This document shows positions 32,519 to 42,105 of a stretch of 64,000 nt of DNA, piece by piece. The stretch is from Zoogloea dura. GTDB taxonomy: Bacteria; Pseudomonadota; Gammaproteobacteria; Burkholderiales; Rhodocyclaceae. The stretch covers positions 62,001 through 126,000 of the forward strand of contig NZ_JABBGA010000007.1 in assembly GCF_012927165.1 (NCBI RefSeq), read 5' to 3'. Both the position numbers and the translations under genes were made by a program. The notes under the pieces are model-generated. The model was not told where the DNA came from. It saw only the letters and a list, made by a program, of their open reading frames with translations, and did not search any database. Numbering within the stretch: the stretch's first letter is position 1; each line of letters opens with the position of its first letter.

Positions 32519-32943
32519 GGCCACAACACCATCTGGGTACAGCGGAAGAGGGCGATCTTGCGGCCGCTGGCCTCGTCGCTGACCACCGCATCCCACACCT
32601 GGGTGTTGCGGCCCAGATGCTGGGCGGTGGCCGTGCATACGATGCGGCCCTCGCGCACGGTGCCCAGGTGGTTGCTCTTCAGCTCGATGGTGGTGAAGGA
32701 CTCCGCGCCGGGCGGCAGGTGGGCCAGGCAGGCGTAGCCGCAGGTGGTGTCGGCCAGGGCCACGACGCTGGCGGCGTGCAGGAAGTCGTTGGGAGCGAAG
32801 TGCAGCTTGTGTACCGCCATGCGGCTGGACAGGCTGCCAGGGACCAGCTCGGTCATCTCCATGCCGAGGAAGCCGGGCAGGTATTCGCTGCCCTTCTCGT
32901 TGAGCACGGCCAGGGTGACTTCGGGGCGCAGGGTGGGCGTCAT
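32512..32943 (-). CDS. Hotdog-fold thioesterase, PaaI-like
   Basis: A 143-aa acyl-CoA thioesterase of the PaaI/4HBT hotdog family. The motif NDFLHAASVVALADTTCGYAC (about residues 52-72) has the His and the Asp/Thr region of this family (HGG is replaced by HAA), followed by FTTIELKSNHLGTVREG. It hydrolyses CoA thioesters in the cytoplasm; the acyl group cannot be predicted. It is convergent with the GGDEF gene; upstream, 28 bp away on the same strand, the MFS gene ends, so the two may be co-transcribed. Confidence 0.88.
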   Translation of the reverse strand: MTPTLRPEVTLAVLNEKGSEYLPGFLGMEMTELVPGSLSSRMAVHKLHFAPNDFLHAASVVALADTTCGYACLAHLPPGAESFTTIELKSNHLGTVREGRIVCTATAQHLGRNTQVWDAVVSDEASGRKIALFRCTQMVLWPR

Positions 32944-32971
32944 GGGGTGGGGATCTCCGTGGTGGTGAGGG

Positions 32972-34189
32972 TCAGGCGGTGGCCGTGCGGGGCGCGGCCT
33001 CGCGGATCGGCAGGTTGAGCAGGGCGGCAGCGGCGGCCAGGGCCATGTCGGCGTACCACATCCAGCTGAAGTCGCCGAAACGGGTCAGGGCCAGCCCGCC
33101 CAGCCAGGCACCCAGGAAGCCGCCCAGCTGGTGGGATAGCAGGGTCAGGCCGAACAGGGTACCCAGGTGGCGCACGCCGAAGAGCCTGCCCACCAGGTTG
33201 GCGGTGGGCGGTACCGTGGCCAGCCAGGTCAGCCCCAGGCCGGCGGCGAACACGTAATACACCGCGGCACTGCGCGGCATCAGCAGATACCAGGCGATCA
33301 GCAGGGTCCGCGAGGCGTACATCAGGGCCAGCACATGCTTGCTGCGGTAGCGTGCGATGCTGGCGCCTGCCAGCAGGCTGCCGGCCACGTTGGCCAGGCC
33401 GATGATCGCCAGCGAGGTACTGGCCACCGAAGGCGGCAGCCCGCACAGGTCCACCTCGCCGGGCAGGTGCGTGACCAGAAAGGCGATATGGAAACCGCAG
33501 GTGAAGAAGCCCGCATGCAGCAGCAGGTAGCTGCGGTCGCGCAGGGCCTCCCTCACCGCCTGGCGCAGGCCGCGGGTATCGGTGGGCTCGCTGCTGTCGT
33601 GGGGCCGGGTGGTGGCCGCCCCGGTGAGGCGATTGACCAGGGGTAGCGCACCCAGGCTCATCACCGCCAGGGCCCCCATCGCGCCCATCCAGCCGATGGC
33701 CTGGATCAGGCCCTGCAGGATGGGGGCGAACAGGAACTGGCCGAAGGAGCCTCCCGCGTTGATGACGCCCGATGCCGTGCCGCGCGCAGAGGCCGGCATG
33801 CGCTGGGCCGCGGCGCCGATCAGCACCGAGAAGCTGCCGGCGCCGGAGCCCATGGCCGACATCAGGCCGAGGGAGACGATCAGGCCGAAGCCGGTGTCCA
33901 TGAAGGGAGTGAGGGCGCTGCCGGCGGCCAGCAGAAGGATGCCGCCGATCAACACCGGGCGCGGGCCGTGGCGGTCGGCGAGGGCGCCGGCCAGCGGCTG
34001 GATGGCGCCCCAGGCGAACTGACCGATGGCCAGGGCCAGGCTGAGGGTGGCAATGCCCAGGCCGGTGCTGCTGTTGATCGGGCCGATGAACAGGCCGACG
34101 GACTGGCGGGCGCCCATGGTCACCAGCAGGATGCCGGCGGCGGCGAGGGTGACTGCGAGGGTTCCGGGGCTGCGCAGGGCGTGGAACAT
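32972..34189 (-). CDS. MFS transporter
   Basis: A 405-aa inner-membrane transporter with about 12 hydrophobic segments. The loop between helices 2 and 3 reads GALADRHGPRPVL, the major-facilitator signature, and the protein resembles the oxalate/formate-antiporter-like (OFA or monocarboxylate) group. It is divergent from a LysR gene 96 bp away, a classical regulator/target arrangement. The substrate is unknown. Confidence 0.9.
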   Translation of the reverse strand: MFHALRSPGTLAVTLAAAGILLVTMGARQSVGLFIGPINSSTGLGIATLSLALAIGQFAWGAIQPLAGALADRHGPRPVLIGGILLLAAGSALTPFMDTGFGLIVSLGLMSAMGSGAGSFSVLIGAAAQRMPASARGTASGVINAGGSFGQFLFAPILQGLIQAIGWMGAMGALAVMSLGALPLVNRLTGAATTRPHDSSEPTDTRGLRQAVREALRDRSYLLLHAGFFTCGFHIAFLVTHLPGEVDLCGLPPSVASTSLAIIGLANVAGSLLAGASIARYRSKHVLALMYASRTLLIAWYLLMPRSAAVYYVFAAGLGLTWLATVPPTANLVGRLFGVRHLGTLFGLTLLSHQLGGFLGAWLGGLALTRFGDFSWMWYADMALAAAAALLNLPIREAAPRTATA

Positions 34190-34285
34190 GAGGGTGACTC
34201 CAGGATGATTGCGGACACTATAGGCAGGCGATTGATTCCGAAATAGCCCATAATCGTGCTCGTTGTGTCAACGGATCATTGACGT

Positions 34286-35203
34286 ATGGGCTGGCTTGGC
34301 GACTGGGATTGTTTCGTGAAGGTGGTGGCGGAAGGCAGCATGGCTGCCGCCGCCCGGCGCCTGGACTGCAGCCGGGCCCAGGTGAGCAAGCAGATCGGCG
34401 AGCTGGAGCGGCGCTTCGGGGTGCGCCTGTTCGAGCGCAGCACCCGCCGCCTGGTGCTGACGCCTGCCGGCGAAGTCTTCCACGGCCATGCCCTGCAGGC
34501 CCTGGAGGTGGTCGAGGGGGCCGAGGTGGCAGTACGCAACGTCGGGGCGGAGGCCCGCGGCCTGCTGCGCATCAGCACCACGGTGATCTTCGGCCGGGAG
34601 TGCATCGCCCCGCTGATCCCCCGGGTGCTGGCACGCCACCCCGGGCTGGAGGTCGAGCTGCTGCTGTCCGACGCCCGGGTGGACCTGGGCGATGGAGGCA
34701 TCGATCTGGCCCTGCGCCTGCTGCAGACCCCGCCGGAAGACCTGGTGGCGCGGCCGCTCCTCGAACTGCGCCGCTTCATCTGCGCGGCGCCGTCCTACCT
34801 GGCGGCCCATGGCCGGCCGCGGGTGCCTGCCGATCTGCTGGAACATGCCTGCTTCAGTTACATGCTGCACGACGGGCGGGTCTGGCACCTGCTCGACCGG
34901 GACGGGCGGGAGCACAACGTCCCGGTGCGGGGGCGTTTCCAGTCGGACAGCATGGGCTGCATCCTCGACGCGGTGCGGGAAGGCCACGGCATCGCCATCC
35001 TGCCCCACTACCTGTGCGCCGCCGACCTCGCGGCGGGGCGCCTGCTGGTGGTGCTGGAGGACTATGCGCCCCAGGTGTACGTGGCGAGCACCCTGTATGC
35101 CTGTTACCTGCCGAGCCGCGCCCAGGCGCCCAAGCTGAAAGTCTTCCTGGACGCGCTGGAGGCGGAGTTCAAGCCGCTGCCGCCCTGGGAGCGGCTGGGC
35201 TGA
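34286..35203 (+). CDS. LysR-family transcriptional regulator
   Basis: A 305-aa LysR regulator: HTH at residues 1-62 (DWDCFVKVVAEGSMAAAARRL, RAQVSKQIGELERRFGVRLF), then the LysR substrate domain (RGLLRISTTVIFGRECIAP) of the CrgA/DsdC-like aromatic group. It is divergent from the MFS gene, which it probably controls through the shared 96-bp gap, and convergent with the puuD gene 12 bp away. Confidence 0.93.
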   Translation: MGWLGDWDCFVKVVAEGSMAAAARRLDCSRAQVSKQIGELERRFGVRLFERSTRRLVLTPAGEVFHGHALQALEVVEGAEVAVRNVGAEARGLLRISTTVIFGRECIAPLIPRVLARHPGLEVELLLSDARVDLGDGGIDLALRLLQTPPEDLVARPLLELRRFICAAPSYLAAHGRPRVPADLLEHACFSYMLHDGRVWHLLDRDGREHNVPVRGRFQSDSMGCILDAVREGHGIAILPHYLCAADLAAGRLLVVLEDYAPQVYVASTLYACYLPSRAQAPKLKVFLDALEAEFKPLPPWERLG

Positions 35204-35215
35204 ACGCCGCGGGTT

Positions 35216-36391
35216 TCAGCGCCCCTCGAACCAGGCCGCCAGGGTGGCCCGCTCTGCATCGGTGATGCCAGTCACGTTGCCCAGGGGCATGGCCTTCAGC
35301 TTGACGCTCTGCTCGTAGATACGCTGGGCCTGGGCTTCGATGCGGGCGGGGGTGTCGAGGAGCACCCCGGCCGGCGCCGAGGCCATCAGGGTCGGCTTCT
35401 CGGCATGGCAGGCGGCGCAGCGGGCCTGGATGATGGGCTGAACGGCGGCCAGGGTGGGGGCGACCGAGGCGTTTGCCACCCGTGGCGCCGGGGCCAGCCA
35501 CACCGCCACGCCGGCCAGGATGGCGACGGCAATGGCGGGGAATTCCCAGCGCACCGCGCCCTTGTGCTTCAGGTTGAAGAAGTGGCGGATCAGCACCGCC
35601 GCCAGGATGATCAGCGCCAGCACCGCCCAGGCATGGGCGTGGGTGTAGGTGAAGGCGTAGTGGTTGCTGATCATGCAGAACAGCACCGGCAGGGTCAGGT
35701 AGTTGTTGTGGTAGCTGCGCTGCTTGGCGCGGATGCCGTCCAGCGGGTCCGGCGTGGCGCCCTTCTGCATGGCGGTGACCACCCGCTTCTGGCCGGGGAT
35801 GATCCAGAAGAAGACATTGCCGCTCATCGTGGTGGCGATCATCGCCCCGACGTGGATGAAGGCCGCGCGGCCCGACAGCAGGTGGGTCAGGGCCCAGGCC
35901 ACGGCCACCACGAAGGCGTAGTAAATGAGCCCGAAGAGCAGCTGGCTGCGGTTGATGAGCAGCCGGCACAGGCCGTCATAGACCAGCCAGCCGCCGGCCA
36001 GGGTGGCCAGGCCGATGCCCACCGCCTGGGCCGGGGTGAGGGCCGCCACGGACGGATCGACCATGTAGCTGGCGGCCTGGAAGTAATACAGGGTGGAGAT
36101 CAGGGCGAAGCCCGACAGCCAGGTGGAGTAGCTCTCCCACTTGAACCAGTGCAGCTCGTCCGGCAGGTGGGCGGGGGCCACCAGGTATTTCTGCGGGTTG
36201 TAGAAGCCGCCGCCGTGTACCGCCCACAGCTCGCCGCCCACCCCCTTGGCCTTGAGGGCCGGATCCACGGGTGGCTTGAGGCTGTTGTCCAGCCACACGA
36301 AATAGAAGGACGAGCCGATCCAGGCAATGCCGACGATCAGGTGCAGCCAGCGCAGCAGCAGGCTGCCCCATTCGATGAGATAGGCGTCCAT
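35216..36391 (-). CDS. puuD: Urate hydroxylase PuuD (membrane, cytochrome c fused)
   Basis: A 391-aa inner-membrane urate oxidase that converts urate to 5-hydroxyisourate and hands electrons to its own cytochrome c domain. Residues 1-275 contain about eight membrane helices with the family N-terminus [35 protein letters not shown]; residues about 305-391 are a cytochrome c domain with CAACH (near residue 324) and Met in KLKAMPLGN as axial ligand. The ATG shares one base with the uraH stop. This replaces a soluble UaZ/HpxO urate oxidase, none of which is visible here. Confidence 0.95.
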   Translation of the reverse strand: MDAYLIEWGSLLLRWLHLIVGIAWIGSSFYFVWLDNSLKPPVDPALKAKGVGGELWAVHGGGFYNPQKYLVAPAHLPDELHWFKWESYSTWLSGFALISTLYYFQAASYMVDPSVAALTPAQAVGIGLATLAGGWLVYDGLCRLLINRSQLLFGLIYYAFVVAVAWALTHLLSGRAAFIHVGAMIATTMSGNVFFWIIPGQKRVVTAMQKGATPDPLDGIRAKQRSYHNNYLTLPVLFCMISNHYAFTYTHAHAWAVLALIILAAVLIRHFFNLKHKGAVRWEFPAIAVAILAGVAVWLAPAPRVANASVAPTLAAVQPIIQARCAACHAEKPTLMASAPAGVLLDTPARIEAQAQRIYEQSVKLKAMPLGNVTGITDAERATLAAWFEGR

Positions 36392-36747
36392 CAGCTTCCC
36401 CGGTAGGTCGAATAGCTCCACGGCGACACCAGCAGGGGCACGTGGTAATGGGCGGCGGGATCGGCGATGCCGAAGGCGAGGGGCACGCTGTCGAGGAAGG
36501 GCGGCTCCGCCTGGGGCACGCCGGCGGCGGCGAAGTAGGCCGCCACCTCGAAGACCAGCTCGTAGTTGCCGGCGACCAGCGCATCGCCCTCCAGCAGCGG
36601 CGCAGCGGCGCGGCCGTCGTGATTGGTGAGGCCGCGGCACAGGGTCCGGCGGCTGCCGTCGGCGGCGACGGCATGCAGGGCATAGGCCATGCCGGCGGCG
36701 GGGCAGCCGCGGGCAGTGTCGAGTACGTGGGTGGTCAGGCGTCCCAT
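36391..36747 (-). CDS. uraH: 5-hydroxyisourate hydrolase
   Basis: A 118-aa transthyretin-related hydrolase that opens 5-hydroxyisourate to OHCU. Family residues are all visible: [14 protein letters not shown] (His near 7), the NHDGR segment, and the C-terminal YSTYRGS tetrapeptide that defines the family. It is the first gene of the uraH-puuD pair, divergent from the NCS2 permease. The 234-bp gap upstream (36748-36981) should hold both promoters; I see no assignable operator. Confidence 0.96.
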   Translation of the reverse strand: MGRLTTHVLDTARGCPAAGMAYALHAVAADGSRRTLCRGLTNHDGRAAAPLLEGDALVAGNYELVFEVAAYFAAAGVPQAEPPFLDSVPLAFGIADPAAHYHVPLLVSPWSYSTYRGS

Positions 36748-36981
36748 GGCGGGTCCTCGGGCGGGGGTGGGGAATGGGCTGATTATAGGAAGGGCGTGGA
36801 TCCGCCCGGCGAATATCCCCTATCGCAGTTCGCGCATGAGGGCGTGCCGGGGGGCTCTGCGCTGGCTCATATGAAAGTCCGCAAGATCGTTATGCGCGCC
36901 AGCGTCTTGTCGCTCCCGGAGGGCCTCCGTACTCTCGATTCATGCGGCATGGACTGCCGACCGATCTTTCAGGAGAAGCCC

Positions 36982-38373
36982 GTGACGACCCCCGCCGACG
37001 TCCACCCCGTGGACCAGAAACTGCCCCTGCCCCGCCTGTTCGCGCTGGGCCTGCAACATGTGCTGGTGATGTATGCCGGCGCCGTCGCGGTGCCGCTGAT
37101 CCTCGGCGGTGCGCTCAAGCTGCCCAAGGACCAGATCGCCCTGCTGATCAACGCCGACCTGCTGTGCTGCGGCATCGTGACCCTGATCCAGGCCTTCGGC
37201 GTGGGGCCCTTCGGCATCCGCCTGCCGGTGATGATGGGGGTGACCTTTGCCGCGGTGAGCCCGATGCTGGCGATGGCGGGCAATCCCGACCTGGGGATCA
37301 CCGCGATCTTCGGGGCGGTGATCGCGGCGGGGATCTTCGGCATCCTGGTGGCGCCCTTGATCAGCCGCATGCTGCCCCTCTTTCCGCCGGTGGTCACCGG
37401 CACCATCATCGCCGTGATCGGCGTGACCCTGATGCGGGTGGGCATCAACTGGGCAGCCGGCGGCCAGCCCATGATCAAGGATCTGACCAGCGGCCAGATG
37501 GTCCCCAATCCCGCCTACGGTGCGCCGGAGCACCTGGGGGTGGCCTTCGGAGTCTTGCTGGTGATCCTGATCCTGTCCAAGTACGGCAAGGGTTTCATCG
37601 CCAACGTGTCGGTGCTGCTGGGCCTGGTGTTCGGCTTCCTGGTGGCGCTGGCGATGGGCAAGGTGCATTTCGACGGGCTGGAGCAGGCCGAGTGGTTCGC
37701 CCTGGTCTACCCCTTCCAGTTCGGCCTGCCGACCTTCGACCTGGTGTCGGTGATGACCATGTGCCTGGTGATGATCGTGGTGATGGTGGAGTCCCTCGGC
37801 ATGTTCCTGGCCCTGGGCGAACTCACCGGCAAGCCGCTGAGCCCGCAGGACCTCGAGCGGGGGCTCCGCACGGATGGCCTGGGTACGCTGATCGGCGGCA
37901 TCTTCAATGCCTTTCCCTACACCTCCTTCTCCCAGAACATCGGCCTGGTGGGCGTCACCGGGGTCAAGAGCCGCTGGGTCTGCGTGGCCGGCGGGGTGAT
38001 CCTGGTGGCCTTCGGCCTGTTTCCCAAGATGGCCCACGTGGTGGCCTCGGTACCCCAGTTCGTGCTGGGCGGGGCCGGCATCGTGATGTTCGGCATGGTG
38101 GCCGCCACCGGCATCCGCATCCTGCTGGCGGCGGACCTCAAGACCAACCGCTTCAATCCCTACATCATCGCCATCAGCATCGGCTTCGGCATGATCCCGC
38201 TGGTGGCCGACAAGTTCTTCCACCAGATGCCCAAGGTGCTGGGCCCGCTGCTGCACAGTGGCATCCTGCTCACTGCCATCAGTGCCGTGCTGCTCAACCT
38301 GTTCTTCAACGGCTATCGTCGCGATGCCGCCGAGCAGGCCAAGAGCATGGCGATGGAAGCCGAACTGCATTGA
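36982..38373 (+). CDS. NCS2 xanthine/urate permease
   Basis: A 463-aa inner-membrane nucleobase:cation symporter of the NCS2 family (XanQ/UacT/PucJ group), with about 14 hydrophobic segments. Motifs: LFALGLQHVLVMYAGAVAVPL at the start, FGIRLPVMMGVTFAAVSPM, and the substrate-site FNAFPYTSFSQNIGLVGVTGVKSR (QNIG followed by the family glycine-rich motif). I use the GTG at 36982 because AGGAG lies 7 nt upstream; an in-frame ATG at 36949 has no ribosome site. It sits next to uraH, puuD and uraD, so urate or xanthine is the most likely substrate. Confidence 0.93.
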   Translation: MTTPADVHPVDQKLPLPRLFALGLQHVLVMYAGAVAVPLILGGALKLPKDQIALLINADLLCCGIVTLIQAFGVGPFGIRLPVMMGVTFAAVSPMLAMAGNPDLGITAIFGAVIAAGIFGILVAPLISRMLPLFPPVVTGTIIAVIGVTLMRVGINWAAGGQPMIKDLTSGQMVPNPAYGAPEHLGVAFGVLLVILILSKYGKGFIANVSVLLGLVFGFLVALAMGKVHFDGLEQAEWFALVYPFQFGLPTFDLVSVMTMCLVMIVVMVESLGMFLALGELTGKPLSPQDLERGLRTDGLGTLIGGIFNAFPYTSFSQNIGLVGVTGVKSRWVCVAGGVILVAFGLFPKMAHVVASVPQFVLGGAGIVMFGMVAATGIRILLAADLKTNRFNPYIIAISIGFGMIPLVADKFFHQMPKVLGPLLHSGILLTAISAVLLNLFFNGYRRDAAEQAKSMAMEAELH

Positions 38374-38411
38374 TCCGATCTTCCCGATTCCCAGGCCCGG
38401 AGAGCCCCTTC

Positions 38412-38933
38412 ATGACGACCCCGACCCTCACCGCCGCCCGCCTGTCGCAGCTGGACCAGGCCGACTTCGTGGCGGCCCTCGACGGCATCTTCGAGCATTC
38501 CCCCTGGGTGGCCGAGCGCGCCTGGCCGCGCCGCCCCTTTGCCGACCGGGAGGCCCTGCTGGGGACCCTGGTCGGCACCATGCAGGCGGCGCCCCGCGCC
38601 GACCAGCTGGCCCTGATCCGGGCCCACCCGGAGCTGGCCGGCAAGGCCGCGGTGCGTGGCGAGCTGACCCGCGAGTCGACCCGGGAGCAGGCGGGGGCGG
38701 GCCTGGCGGCGTGCACGCAGGAGGAGTTCGAGTTGATCCAGGCCCTCAACGCGGCCTACAACGCCCGTTTCGGCTTCCCCTTCATCATTGCGGTGCGCGG
38801 TCTGGCACGGGCCGACATCATCGCGGCGATGCAGCGGCGGCTGGATAACCCGGACGAGGTGGAGTTTGCCGAGGCGTTGGCGCAGATCGCCCGCATCGCG
38901 GCGTTGCGCCTGGAGGAGCGGGTGGCGCCGTAG
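38412..38933 (+). CDS. uraD: OHCU decarboxylase
   Basis: A 173-aa enzyme that decarboxylates OHCU to S-allantoin, the last urate-breakdown step. Visible: LDGIFEHSPWVAERAW, the catalytic-site HPELAGKAA, and NARFGFPFIIAVRG, all conserved in the family. The ATG at 38412 lies 38 bp after the permease stop, so the two form an operon. No allantoinase gene is in the window. Confidence 0.96.
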   Translation: MTTPTLTAARLSQLDQADFVAALDGIFEHSPWVAERAWPRRPFADREALLGTLVGTMQAAPRADQLALIRAHPELAGKAAVRGELTRESTREQAGAGLAACTQEEFELIQALNAAYNARFGFPFIIAVRGLARADIIAAMQRRLDNPDEVEFAEALAQIARIAALRLEERVAP

Positions 38934-39054
38934 GGCTGGCGGAAAAAATCGGGGTGACCGGGCGCGAGGGAGGAAGGCTCGGCCACCCCGCGGCCACGCC
39001 CGGAGCAAGGCGGCCGCAAAACGACACGGAGAAGACAATCAAGTTTCGAGCGCT

Positions 39055-39078
39055 GGCGCGGGCTGTCACCCCCGCGCC
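39055..39078 (-). terminator. Hairpin downstream of aldA
   Basis: Stem GGCGCGGG / CCCGCGCC with an 8-nt loop, less than 10 nt past the aldehyde dehydrogenase stop on the minus strand. No strong T-run, so a moderate terminator candidate for the alcohol operon and possibly the convergent uraD transcript. Confidence 0.5.
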
Positions 39079-39086
39079 CGGCGCGC

Positions 39087-40526
39087 TCAGCCGTGCTGCA
39101 TATACACCACGTGGGTCTCGGTGTATTCGTAGAGGCCGTGCTTGCCGTCGGCACCGCCGATGCCGGACTTGCGGCGGCCGGCATGGAAGCCCTGCATGGC
39201 CTCGAAATGTTCCCGGTTCACATAGGTCTCGCCGAAGCGCAGGTCGCGGCAGGCGCGCATGGCGGCGTTGAGATCCTGGGTGAAGATGGACGAGGTGAGC
39301 CCGTACTCGGAGTCGTTGGCGAGGGCCACGGCTTCGTCCAGGCTGTCCACCACCTGGATCGGCAGCACCGGGCCGAAGATCTCCTTGCGCATGATCTCCA
39401 TGTCGGCCCGGCAGTGGGTGATCACCGTCGGCTCGTAGTGGAAGCCGGTCGGCCGGTCGGCCTTGCGGCCGCCGAGGACGACTTCACCGCCCTCTTCACG
39501 GGCCCGGTCGACCATCGCCGCCACCTTGTCGAGGCCGATCTGGTTCACCAGCGGGCCCATGTTCAGGTCGGCTTCGGCCATCGGGTCGCCGTAGCGGGTG
39601 GCGGCCATCAGGGCCACCACCTTGGCGGTGAACTCGTCGGCCACGGCGCGTTCCACATAGACCCGCTCGGCGCAGTTGCAGACCTGCCCGGTGTTGATCA
39701 CCCGGGAATCCACCACCGCCCTGGCGGCCAGGTCCAGGTTGGCGCTGGCGAGCACGATGGCCGGGGCCTTGCCGCCCAGTTCCAGGTTCACCCGGGTCAG
39801 GTTGCGGCCGGCGGCCTGCATGATGGTGGAGCCGGTTCCGACGCTGCCGGTGAAGCTGATCAGGCCGACCTCCGGATGGTTGCACAGGGCCGCACCCACA
39901 TCCGCGCCGCGCCCGCCGACCAGGTTGAAGACACCGGCGGGTAGATCGGTTTCGGCCACCAGGCGGGCAAACTCGAAGGCGTTGATGGGGGTCTCCTCGC
40001 TCGGCTTGACGACGATGGTGTTGCCGGTGATGAGGGCCGGGGCCATCTTGCGAGCGATCAGGAAGAAGGGGAAGTTCCAGGGCAGGATGCCGACGGTGAC
40101 GCCGATCGGGCGACGGGTCAGGAAGATGCTCTCGCCGGCCCGGTCGCTGGTCAGCACCTCGCCTTCGATGCGGCGCGCCCACTCGGCCATGTAGTCGATG
40201 TAGTCGGCGGTGAAGTCCACCTCGACCCGGGCCAGGCCGAGGATCTTGCCCTGTTCGCGGGTGATGATCTCGGCCAGGCGCTCCTTGTGCTGGCGGACCT
40301 TGGCGGCGATGGCGCGCAGGTGGCCGGCGCGCTGGATCGCCGGGGTGCGTTCCCAGGCCGGCTGGGCGCGGCGGGCGGCCTCCACGGCGGCATTCACTTC
40401 CTCCTCCGGGGCGGTGGGGATGCGCGCCAGCAGTTCGTGGGTGGCGGGGTTGTGCACATCGATGGCGGTGTCGGGGTCGGCGGGCGGGAAGCGGCCGTCG
40501 ATGAAGTTCTGGTACAGGGTGGTCAT
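39087..40526 (-). CDS. aldA: Aldehyde dehydrogenase, AldA-like (lactaldehyde/glycolaldehyde)
   Basis: A 479-aa NAD-dependent aldehyde dehydrogenase. Motifs: PWNFPFFLIARKMAPAL (cofactor site), FTGSVGTGS, LELGGKAP (catalytic Glu), NTGQVCNCAERVYV (catalytic Cys in GQVCN), EIFGPVLP, and the C-terminal GKHGLYEYTETHVVYMQ, very like E. coli AldA. It is the last gene of the sigma-54 alcohol operon, so it likely oxidises the aldehyde made by the quinoprotein dehydrogenase, although it is cytoplasmic and the dehydrogenase is periplasmic. The gap to the DUF1097 gene is 55 bp. Confidence 0.93.
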   Translation of the reverse strand: MTTLYQNFIDGRFPPADPDTAIDVHNPATHELLARIPTAPEEEVNAAVEAARRAQPAWERTPAIQRAGHLRAIAAKVRQHKERLAEIITREQGKILGLARVEVDFTADYIDYMAEWARRIEGEVLTSDRAGESIFLTRRPIGVTVGILPWNFPFFLIARKMAPALITGNTIVVKPSEETPINAFEFARLVAETDLPAGVFNLVGGRGADVGAALCNHPEVGLISFTGSVGTGSTIMQAAGRNLTRVNLELGGKAPAIVLASANLDLAARAVVDSRVINTGQVCNCAERVYVERAVADEFTAKVVALMAATRYGDPMAEADLNMGPLVNQIGLDKVAAMVDRAREEGGEVVLGGRKADRPTGFHYEPTVITHCRADMEIMRKEIFGPVLPIQVVDSLDEAVALANDSEYGLTSSIFTQDLNAAMRACRDLRFGETYVNREHFEAMQGFHAGRRKSGIGGADGKHGLYEYTETHVVYMQHG

Positions 40527-40581
40527 GGCAGGTCTCCGTTCGGGGTGGGGGTGTTGGGAGGTCGGGGGCGTGGGGGGACGT

Positions 40582-41049
40582 TCAGGCGGGGCGGGCGAGT
40601 TTCTTGCCGACGCTCTCGGAGACGAAGCCGAAAGCCAGGCCGGCCACCCAGGTCAGGGCGACCAGGGCGATGCTGATGTCGATCTTGCCGCCCGAGCCGA
40701 AGAAGGACGCGGCGCCCAGGAAGGCCGCCGGGGTGTAGGACAGGGCGCCGATGTCGGCCATCGCCACCAGCACGAAGGCCAGTACGGCGACCAGGCCGAT
40801 CAGCGGCACCAGTCCGCCGCCCAGGGCCTGCACGGCGGCCAGGGTGAGGGCGGTGAGGAGGATGCCGGCGATGCCGGCGGGCAGGGCCTTGCCCAAGCCT
40901 TCACTGCCGCCACCGGCGGCGAAGAAGGCGGCCCAGGCGACAAAGCCGATCCACGGGTTGAAGCCGAGGTCGGGGTTGCCGACGCTGAGATAGACCCAGG
41001 CGGCGACGAGCAGGGCGATGCTGAGGGCGAGGGCATGCAGGATCTTCAT
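40582..41049 (-). CDS. DUF1097 family membrane protein
   Basis: A 155-aa inner-membrane protein with about five hydrophobic helices and short loops, of the DUF1097 (YcdZ-like) family. Start MKILHALALSIALLVAAW. Function is not established; relatives occur beside quinoprotein alcohol dehydrogenases and aldehyde dehydrogenases. Same strand as the operon; it may be a transport or channel component. Confidence 0.8.
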   Translation of the reverse strand: MKILHALALSIALLVAAWVYLSVGNPDLGFNPWIGFVAWAAFFAAGGGSEGLGKALPAGIAGILLTALTLAAVQALGGGLVPLIGLVAVLAFVLVAMADIGALSYTPAAFLGAASFFGSGGKIDISIALVALTWVAGLAFGFVSESVGKKLARPA

Positions 41050-41111
41050 GGGAACACTCCTTTTCGCGGTATCGGGAAAGGCCGGCCGCCCGCGGGCAGC
41101 CGGCTGGGGGC

Positions 41112-42002
41112 TTACCAGACGTAGGCGTACTTGATGTTCAGGCTGTTGTTGGCGGCGTGGTTCTTGCCGTCGATGCTGGTGGAATAGCGCAGGCTGACTG
41201 ACTGGTTGTCGAAGGTGTGGAACATCATCCCGACACCACCGTCGAGGGCCCGGGCGCTGGGCGTGGCGCCGCGGCTGGAGGTGCTCTCGTAGTCGAGGGC
41301 GATGAAGGGCTCGAGCAGGCCGCTGACCCGGTAGCCCAGGCGGTGGTTGGTGTGGAAGGTGTTGCCGGGGCGGCTGCCGTCGCTCTTCTCGCTCTGGAAG
41401 ACCATGCCGGCATCGGCGGTCCAGCCCAGCTTGTCGGTGAGGCGCACGTCCCACAGGAAGCTGGAGAGGTTCTTCCAGTTGGTGTCGCTGACCCGGTTGT
41501 CGCCCACCGGCACCTGCAGGAAGGACTGGAAGCCGAAGGTCGAGGTGGGGGTCGGCTTCATCCAGATGGCGAAGCCGGTGAGCGGGTCGCCGACACCGCT
41601 GACGTGGCGGTCGGCGGCATTGGCGGCGTGCTGGTTGCGCACGCCGATCTCCGGCACGATGACCTCGTAGGCGAGGCCGATCTTCGGGTTGGACTCCGGC
41701 GTCCAGAAGCGCACGTACTTGGACATGCCGACGATGGTCTGGCTGCCGTTGCCCTTCACCTTGTCGCCGCTGGCGTTGAAGGTGTCCTTGTTGTTCTGCA
41801 CGTAGGCGTACTGGACGAAGACGTTGAAGGGCTTGAAGTCCACCGGCAGCTCGTATTCGTGGGGGCCGATGACGTCGAAGGTAGTCTGGGCGAAGGCGGC
41901 AGGGGCAAGGCCGCCGGCCAGGCCGGCCACCAGCAGGACGGGGATCAGCCGCGAGGTGGGGCGCGGGGTGGAGCGAACCGCTGCGGCGCGATGGGTTTGC
42001 AT
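41112..42002 (-). CDS. Outer-membrane transporter-like protein, phenol MetA-degradation family
   Basis: A 296-aa protein with a signal peptide (residues 1-39, LVAGLAGGLAPAAFA) and an all-beta, alternating pattern with terminal aromatic (SLNIKYAYVW) consistent with an outer-membrane barrel of the MetA-pathway/transporter family. It probably lets an alcohol or hydrophobic substrate through the outer membrane for the periplasmic dehydrogenase. The start at 42002 (MQTHRAAAVRST) is chosen because the signal peptide follows directly; the longer open frame is the shadow of the dehydrogenase end. Confidence 0.8.
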   Translation of the reverse strand: MQTHRAAAVRSTPRPTSRLIPVLLVAGLAGGLAPAAFAQTTFDVIGPHEYELPVDFKPFNVFVQYAYVQNNKDTFNASGDKVKGNGSQTIVGMSKYVRFWTPESNPKIGLAYEVIVPEIGVRNQHAANAADRHVSGVGDPLTGFAIWMKPTPTSTFGFQSFLQVPVGDNRVSDTNWKNLSSFLWDVRLTDKLGWTADAGMVFQSEKSDGSRPGNTFHTNHRLGYRVSGLLEPFIALDYESTSSRGATPSARALDGGVGMMFHTFDNQSVSLRYSTSIDGKNHAANNSLNIKYAYVW

Positions 42003-42105
42003 GGAGTGTCTCCTTTTTCGTTTTTTGGGCGTGGCCTGCCCCGCCGCGCCGTCGGGATGACGGTGCGGGGCCTGCCGCGCGGGTGGGCTGAACCGGCTTT
42101 GGGGG